In this document: positions 31,577 through 36,361 of the stretch, piece after piece
How the letters are laid out: each line of letters begins with the position of its first letter
How positions within the stretch are numbered: the first letter of the stretch is position 1
The notes under the pieces: model-generated
Seen by the model: the letters and a program-made list of their open reading frames with translations, nothing else
Database searches by the model: none
Told to the model about the DNA's origin: nothing
Program-made: the position numbers and the translations under genes
Source: Candidatus Cryptobacteroides faecavium
GTDB lineage: Bacteria; Bacteroidota; Bacteroidia; Bacteroidales; UBA932
DNA length: 36,361 bases
Direction: 5' to 3'
Assembly (NCBI GenBank): GCA_017694995.1
Contig: JADIMB010000028.1
Span: 1-36,361 of the forward strand

Positions 31577-32452
31577 ATGGCACAATTGATTTTTCACATG
31601 ACAGACAGGAGCAGGACAATAGATATAATGGGAATCGTCAACCTTACGGACAATTCCTATTTCGCACAAAGCCGCTGCCTCGGTCCGGACGGAGAACCGG
31701 ACATGGACAGGGTGCTGGAGCGCGCAGGCAGAATGATAGATGAAGGGGCCTCGATCATAGATATCGGGGCATGCTCGACACGGCCGGGCTCGGAACCGGT
31801 CGGGGAAGATGAAGAATGGAGACGGCTCAGCCCCGCACTTAAGGCGATACGGGAGAGCTTCCCGCAAGTGCAGATCTCGGTGGACACATACTGGAGTTCA
31901 GTGGTGCAGAAGACATTCGACCTTATAGGTCCGTTCTTAGTCAATGACGTATCAGCCGGGGAGGATGACCCCGTGATGCTCGGGACAGTAGGGAGGCTGG
32001 GACTCACCTATGCAGCAATGCACAAGAGAGGCACACCCAAGACCATGCAGTCACTATGCAGCTACAAAGACGTGACAGGCGAGGTACTGGAGTATTTCCG
32101 GAAGTTCGGGAGAAAGGCGGAAGAGGCAGGGATAAAGGAGTGGATACTTGACCCTGGATTCGGATTTGCCAAGACCGTCGAGCAGAATTACAGGCTGCTC
32201 AGCGAGCTGGAGCGGTTCAGCTGCCTCGGGCGGAGAATCCTGGTGGGAGTATCGCGGAAAAGTATGATATACAAGCTTTTCGACATCACCCCAGAAGAAT
32301 CCCTGCCGCAGACCCAGGTGCTGCATCTGGCGGCTTTGGAGCGCGGCGCGGACATTCTCCGTGTTCACGACGTGGCTGAGGCGGCAAGGACTGTCGCCGT
32401 GTGGTCGCGGCTGGCGGATACATATTCTGTGGCGCCTCGGCATAGCAAATAA
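31577..32452 (+). CDS. folP: Dihydropteroate synthase
   Basis: Condenses p-aminobenzoate with dihydropterin pyrophosphate in folate synthesis and is the sulfonamide target. It has 291 residues. Preserved motifs are the pterin and pyrophosphate sites STRPGSE, SVDTYW, LVNDVSAG, MHKRGTPKTMQ, LDPGFGFAKT, VGVSRKSM and RVHDV. Loop 1 is unusual: IVNLTDNSYFAQSR replaces the near-universal NVTPDSF, losing the proline and shifting the Asp. Because the rest is intact the enzyme is probably active, but its loop may differ in pABA or sulfa handling. It follows the barrel protein by 30 bp. Its stop is directly followed by the purB -33 box. Confidence 0.93.
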   Translation: MAQLIFHMTDRSRTIDIMGIVNLTDNSYFAQSRCLGPDGEPDMDRVLERAGRMIDEGASIIDIGACSTRPGSEPVGEDEEWRRLSPALKAIRESFPQVQISVDTYWSSVVQKTFDLIGPFLVNDVSAGEDDPVMLGTVGRLGLTYAAMHKRGTPKTMQSLCSYKDVTGEVLEYFRKFGRKAEEAGIKEWILDPGFGFAKTVEQNYRLLSELERFSCLGRRILVGVSRKSMIYKLFDITPEESLPQTQVLHLAALERGADILRVHDVAEAARTVAVWSRLADTYSVAPRHSK

Positions 32453-32454
32453 AA

Positions 32455-32486
32455 TTTGTTCTGCTCTCGGCTTCTATGTATATTTG
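32455..32486 (+). promoter_or_regulatory. Full-consensus promoter of purB
   Basis: TTTG (32455-32458) and TATATTTG (32479-32486) have the ideal 20-bp spacing, starting just after the folP stop. The transcript start near 32493 would place the small stem CCGGA/TCCGG (32489-32493 with 32498-32502) at the 5' end of the mRNA. Confidence 0.75.
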
Positions 32487-32516
32487 CACCGGAAAATTCC
32501 GGAAAAAAGAAATACC

Positions 32517-33857
32517 ATGGATAACCACGCTTTACTCGCAGTCTCCCCCATTGACGGGAGATACGCACGCCAGACGGCACCGCTCAGGGAATATTTCAGC
32601 GAATACGCGCTCATACGCTACAGGGTACGGGTCGAAATAGAGTATTTCATCGCCCTGTGCGAAATCCCTCTTCCGCAGCTTGCGGACTTCGACCACAGCA
32701 AGTTCGAGGCGCTCAGGGACATCTACAGAAGCCTGACCCCTGAGGAGGCGGCCAGGGTGAAGGACATCGAGAAAGTCACCAACCACGATGTCAAGGCAGT
32801 GGAATATTTCATCAAGGAAAGGTTCAAGGAACTCCATATAGAGAAATGGGGAGAGTTCGTGCATTTCGGGCTCACCTCCCAGGATATAAACAACACCTCC
32901 GTACCACTTTCACTGAAAGAGGCCGTGGAGAACGCCTTCCTGCCTCTGGTGAACGAGGTGCTGGACACCATAAGGTCGATGGCGGAGCAGTGGAAGGACA
33001 TCCCGATGCTGGCCAAGACGCACGGACAGCCGGCGTCCCCGACACGCCTCGGGAAAGAGTTCAAGGTGTTCCAGGTACGTATTGAGGAGCAGCTCCGCCA
33101 GCTCTCTCTGCTGAGCTACCCGGCGAAGTTCGGAGGTGCTACAGGCAACATGAACGCCCACAAGGTGGCCTACCCCGGCATCGACTGGATATCATTCGGG
33201 GACAGGTTCGTGGCCTCACTGGGACTGAAGAGGTCATTCCCTACCACGCAGATAGAGCACTATGACAACCTTGCGGCCATATTCGACAACATCCGCCGCA
33301 TCAACACCATACTCATAGATTTCTGCCGCGACATATGGACCTACATCTCCATGGAGTATTTCCACCAGAAAGTCAACAAGAACGAAGTCGGCTCATCGGC
33401 CATGCCACATAAGGTGAACCCTATCGACTTCGAGAACGCGGAAGGCAACCTCGGCGTGGCGGACGCTGTGCTCACCCACCTGTCCATGAAGCTGCCTGTA
33501 TCAAGGCTGCAGCGGGACCTGACAGACTCTACAGTGCTGAGGAACGTGGGAGTGCCGTTTGCTCATGACATGATAGCCCTGAACTCATTGAAGAAAGGAC
33601 TCGGGAAGCTGATACTAAACGAAAAAGCCATCGAAGCGGATCTCGAGAGGAACTGGGCTGTGGTGGCGGAGGCCATCCAGACCATCCTGCGCAGGGAGAA
33701 TTACCCGAACCCTTACGAGACCCTGAAGGCGCTCACAAGGACAGGGGAGGCCATCAACCACGAGACCATCGCCAGCTTCATCGAGACTCTCGATGTGAGC
33801 GAAAGCGTGAAAGAGGAGCTGAGGGCCATTTCTCCTATGACATATACAGGATTCTAA
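32517..33857 (+). CDS. purB: Adenylosuccinate lyase
   Basis: Splits succinyl-AICAR and adenylosuccinate in purine synthesis. The ATG at 32517 gives MDNHALLAVSPIDGRYARQT, the family opening, and 446 residues. The longer in-frame extension to 32361 overlaps folP and the promoter and is rejected. Landmarks are TNHDVKAVEYFIKERF, the catalytic region EFVHFGLTSQDINNTS, KTHGQPASPTRLGKE, and the fumarase/lyase signature GSSAMPHKVNPIDFENAEGN. It belongs to the same long type as E. coli PurB. It has its own promoter and is followed after 26 bp by a small secreted protein gene. Confidence 0.96.
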   Translation: MDNHALLAVSPIDGRYARQTAPLREYFSEYALIRYRVRVEIEYFIALCEIPLPQLADFDHSKFEALRDIYRSLTPEEAARVKDIEKVTNHDVKAVEYFIKERFKELHIEKWGEFVHFGLTSQDINNTSVPLSLKEAVENAFLPLVNEVLDTIRSMAEQWKDIPMLAKTHGQPASPTRLGKEFKVFQVRIEEQLRQLSLLSYPAKFGGATGNMNAHKVAYPGIDWISFGDRFVASLGLKRSFPTTQIEHYDNLAAIFDNIRRINTILIDFCRDIWTYISMEYFHQKVNKNEVGSSAMPHKVNPIDFENAEGNLGVADAVLTHLSMKLPVSRLQRDLTDSTVLRNVGVPFAHDMIALNSLKKGLGKLILNEKAIEADLERNWAVVAEAIQTILRRENYPNPYETLKALTRTGEAINHETIASFIETLDVSESVKEELRAISPMTYTGF

Positions 33858-33883
33858 GAGAGTCTGAACCTGAGACACGACGT

Positions 33884-34210
33884 ATGAAACAATTACTGAA
33901 AATCCTGTTCATCCTGCTTGTCGCCGTCAGCCTGAAGCCGGCGGCATACCATGTGGCCGAACCTTCCGATATCGTGGTTGTCAACACACTTGACAACGGA
34001 GGCGTACCGGTTGACGACAGCATGCGCGCCCGTGAGCAGAAAGTCAGGATCTTCCCGCAATACGCCAACCAGAGGCAACACTATGCAGCTGACAGCAGGC
34101 AGACGGCCCTCCTGGACAGATTCAGTCCGGCTTTCCGTATGCCGTCTGCCTGGCCTGGCTCTGCAGATGCAAGACATACGCTTCAGATGATCTGCTCGTT
34201 CATAATCTAA
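33884..34210 (+). CDS. Short exported protein of unknown function
   Basis: 108 residues with a credible signal peptide, KQLLKILFILLVAVSLKPAA, followed by HVAEPSDIVVVNTLDNGG and a polar, Gln/Arg-rich rest ending LQMICSFII. I recognise no family. Support comes from the signal-like N terminus, the spacing of 26 bp after purB and same-strand placement before the efflux genes. There is an open frame of similar length on the other strand without a start context. It could be an accessory envelope protein, or a spurious frame. Confidence 0.5.
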   Translation: MKQLLKILFILLVAVSLKPAAYHVAEPSDIVVVNTLDNGGVPVDDSMRAREQKVRIFPQYANQRQHYAADSRQTALLDRFSPAFRMPSAWPGSADARHTLQMICSFII

Positions 34211-34301
34211 AGGCAGAGACATCATACCATATAACCTATTACACCATTACGGAGGCTGCCCGTACACACGACAGCTTCTAAAACCCCATAAACATACTAT
34301 A

Positions 34302-35480
34302 ATGAAACTCAACAAATTGATGTACAAGAGCATCATTTTGTCCTGCCTTGCCGTGGCCACACTTGCCGGCTGCCGCGAAGGAGGGACAAATGTACTGTCA
34401 GAAGACAAGAACATCCCCGTAAAGAAACTTTATCCGGAATCAATTGAAGTACCGAGATCTTTTGTCGCCGACATACAGGCGATACAGTTCATCGAAGTGA
34501 AATCTAAAGTCGGGGGATTCATCAAGGAAATCCATGTAGACGAAGGACAGGAAGTGAAGAAGGGGGACATCCTTTTCAAACTTGACGCAATCGAATACTA
34601 TGAAGCTGTCAGAGAGGCAGAAGCCGCCTTGAAGCAGGCTGAGGCCGAATACCAGATGACAGCATACGACGTGGACCGCATCAGCAGGCTTGTGGAAAAG
34701 GAAATACTGGCCGAAGTGCGCCTGAAACAGGCCCAGGCCGAGCTCGCAGTGGCCGAACTCGAGGTGGAGCAGGCAAAAGTCAAGATGCAGAGAGCTCGGC
34801 TCGACTACAACTACACCACAATAACTGCCCCGATAGACGGATTCGTGGACAGGATACCGTACAAAGTCGGAAGCCTTGTGGATACCGAGACCCTGCTCAC
34901 CAGCATAAGCAACGTGGCCGAGGTGTTTGCATATTTCAAGATGAACGAGACGGAATACCTCAAGTTCCGCAGGGCAGTAATCCGCGGTGAGGAGGACAGC
35001 AGGGCGGACACCGTCCAGCTTGTCCTGGCTGACGGGACGTTGTACGAACATCCCGGCGTAGTGGAGACTGTAGAAGGGGATTTCGAGAGGCAGACCGGCT
35101 CCATAGCCTTCCGCGCAAGGTTCCCCAACAAGGAAGGACTTCTGAAGCACGGTGTATCCGGAAAGATAAACATGATGACAAGGATGGATGACGTATATCT
35201 CATTCCGCAGCAGGCGACATTCGAGATTCAGGAGTTCACGTACGTGTACACGATAGAAGACGGCAACATCGCAAAAGTGCGCAGTTTCGAGCCGCTGGCC
35301 AGGTTCAACGGATACTATGTAGCCGAGAATTTCAAGCCGGGGACGGAAATCGCCTTCTCCGGCATCCAGAGGCTCAAGGACGGTATGAAAATAAAGCCGG
35401 TAGAAGCAGATGAGGGCAGCGGGCAGGAAAATGACACCGACACAGGAACTGCCGGAGCGGATACAGACACAGAAAGATAG
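34302..35480 (+). CDS. RND efflux periplasmic adaptor lipoprotein
   Basis: The membrane fusion protein linking an inner-membrane RND pump to an outer-membrane channel. It has 392 residues. The lipobox LAGC places the lipid on Cys24. A lipoyl half-motif follows (VGGFIKEIHVDEGQEVKKGD), then an alpha-helical hairpin of about 70 residues (roughly 98-168, Ala/Glu/Lys-rich), the second lipoyl half (TTITAPIDGFVDRIPYKVGS), and beta-barrel and membrane-proximal domains. It ends in an acidic, low-complexity tail rich in Asp/Glu/Thr. It is followed 6 bp later by the pump gene. No -7 box was seen in the 91-bp upstream gap, so the promoter may lie further back or be non-standard. The substrate is unknown. 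Confidence 0.93.
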   Translation: MKLNKLMYKSIILSCLAVATLAGCREGGTNVLSEDKNIPVKKLYPESIEVPRSFVADIQAIQFIEVKSKVGGFIKEIHVDEGQEVKKGDILFKLDAIEYYEAVREAEAALKQAEAEYQMTAYDVDRISRLVEKEILAEVRLKQAQAELAVAELEVEQAKVKMQRARLDYNYTTITAPIDGFVDRIPYKVGSLVDTETLLTSISNVAEVFAYFKMNETEYLKFRRAVIRGEEDSRADTVQLVLADGTLYEHPGVVETVEGDFERQTGSIAFRARFPNKEGLLKHGVSGKINMMTRMDDVYLIPQQATFEIQEFTYVYTIEDGNIAKVRSFEPLARFNGYYVAENFKPGTEIAFSGIQRLKDGMKIKPVEADEGSGQENDTDTGTAGADTDTER

Positions 35481-35486
35481 GAAGCC

Positions 35487-36361
35487 ATGTTCAAGATGTT
35501 CATCAGACGGCCGATACTGTCGGCTGCAATCTCAGTGCTCATAACGTGTCTGGGGCTTATCGCACTGAACTCACTGCCGATCACGCAGTTCCCTGACATT
35601 GTACCCCCGTCCGTCACAGTGACGGCAAGGTACACCGGAGCCAGTGCGGATGTCATGTCCAAGACAGTGGCCACTCCGCTCGAAAGAGCCATAAACGGAG
35701 TGCCTGGAATGACATATATGACAACTGTATGTACAAATGACGGCATGTCCCTCACTACCATCTACTTCCAGGTGGGGACAGACCCCGATGTCGCGGCTGT
35801 CAATGTGCAGAACAGGGTGTCCACCATCCTGGACGAACTGCCTGAGGAAGTAATCCGGGCAGGTGTCGTGACAGAAAAAGAAGTCAACAGTATGCTCATG
35901 TACCTGAATATATTCAGTACTGACAGCACCCATACTGAAAAATTCGTCTACAACTTCGCGGACATCAACATTCTGCGCGAACTCAAGCGCATCAACGGAG
36001 TGGGGTTTGTCGAGATAATGGGACGGAGGGACTATGCCATGCGTGTATGGCTGAACCCTGACAGGCTGGCGGCATACGGAATGTCCCCTCAGGATGTGAC
36101 GGAAGCCATACGCAGGCAGAATGTGGAGGCAGCTCCCGGCAAGACAGGAGTCAGCTCAGACAAGCTTCCGCAGCAGCTGCAGTACGTGCTGCAGTACACG
36201 GGCAAGTTCAGCACCCCTGCCGAATACGGGGAAATTGTCCTGAAAGCCCTTCCGGACGGCTCTCTGCTCAGACTTGCCGACGTGGCGGATATAGAATTCG
36301 ACTCGGAAGACTACAAGATGGTGTCCATGACAGACGGGAAGCCGTCCGCCTCTATCATGAT
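35487..36361 (+). CDS. RND efflux pump inner-membrane subunit, HAE1 type (partial, 5' end)
   Basis: The first 291 codons of an AcrB/MexB-like proton-driven transporter, cut by the window end. The N terminus MFKMFIRRPILSAAISVLIT (membrane span 1), SLPITQFPDIVPPSVTVTARY and YTGASADVMSKTVATPLE are diagnostic of the HAE1 family. They are followed by the porter-domain segments GMTYMTT, DVAAVNVQNRV and GVGFVEIMG. It starts 6 bp after the adaptor stop, so the two form one operon; a TolC-like channel would be expected beyond the window. Drug specificity cannot be read from this part. Confidence 0.95.
   Translation, partial: MFKMFIRRPILSAAISVLITCLGLIALNSLPITQFPDIVPPSVTVTARYTGASADVMSKTVATPLERAINGVPGMTYMTTVCTNDGMSLTTIYFQVGTDPDVAAVNVQNRVSTILDELPEEVIRAGVVTEKEVNSMLMYLNIFSTDSTHTEKFVYNFADINILRELKRINGVGFVEIMGRRDYAMRVWLNPDRLAAYGMSPQDVTEAIRRQNVEAAPGKTGVSSDKLPQQLQYVLQYTGKFSTPAEYGEIVLKALPDGSLLRLADVADIEFDSEDYKMVSMTDGKPSASIM

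Noticed and set aside
32361..32516. N-terminal extension of purB
   Set aside because: It overlaps folP and the full-consensus purB promoter; the family starts at MDNHALLAVSPIDGRY.

Overview
The window looks like chromosomal DNA of a member of the Bacteroidota, most likely the order Bacteroidales. Three things point there. Twelve starts are preceded by the Bacteroidota -7 promoter element TAnnTTTG, twice with a TTTG -33 box 20 bp upstream. The ornithine carbamoyltransferase carries the proline that marks the N-succinylornithine enzyme of Bacteroides. The window also holds a tricorn-like S41 peptidase, a barrel-like outer-membrane protein and an HAE1-type RND pump. No tRNA, rRNA, CRISPR array, transposase or phage gene was seen. 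Nearly all genes are core metabolism or envelope functions, so novelty is mainly in gene architecture and intergenic structure.

Layout. (1) 135-6261: arginine biosynthesis. A GNAT enzyme, argG, argC and argD form one array, followed by argF (succinylornithine type). An EamA/DMT permease lies on the opposite strand between argD and argF and shares back-to-back promoters with argF. (2) 6311-13708, minus strand: a self-contained glycine cleavage operon transcribed lplA-gcvT-gcvH-gcvPA-gcvPB-lpd, then a YhbS-like GNAT. P protein is split into two subunits, and several intergenic stems and two possible tiny ORFs lie inside the operon. (3) 13709-16487: a remnant of an unrelated gene, a secreted alpha/beta hydrolase with a 21-bp direct repeat upstream, and a DUF418 membrane protein. 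(4) 16573-21239, minus strand: rimP-nusA-infB, with a hairpin in the leader. (5) 21406-24860, plus strand: lpxD-lpxC-lpxA and a WbqC-like gene. LpxC lacks the FabZ domain usually fused to it in this phylum.

(6) 24884-26699: a RimJ/RimL-type GNAT, about 200 bp of hairpin-rich DNA bounded by a direct repeat, then a small membrane protein and winged-helix regulator pair. The promoter of that pair contains two copies of the palindrome GTTTATnnnATAAAC, one exactly filling the -33/-7 spacer. (7) 26825-33857: the tricorn-like peptidase, a divergent small lipoprotein and barrel-like protein pair, folP and purB. (8) 33884-36361: a short secreted protein, an RND adaptor lipoprotein and the first 291 codons of the RND pump, cut by the window edge.

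How the genes work together. The arg genes make citrulline-level intermediates through acylated, probably succinylated, intermediates; argB, argJ and argH are not here. The glycine operon encodes all four GCS proteins plus a lipoate ligase able to charge GcvH. rimP, nusA and infB link ribosome maturation, transcription elongation and translation initiation. The lpx genes carry out early lipid A synthesis. The sites most worth testing are the twin-operator module, the structured repeat at 25436-25639, the competing stems between gcvPA and gcvPB, and the LpxC/FabZ and GcvP architectures.
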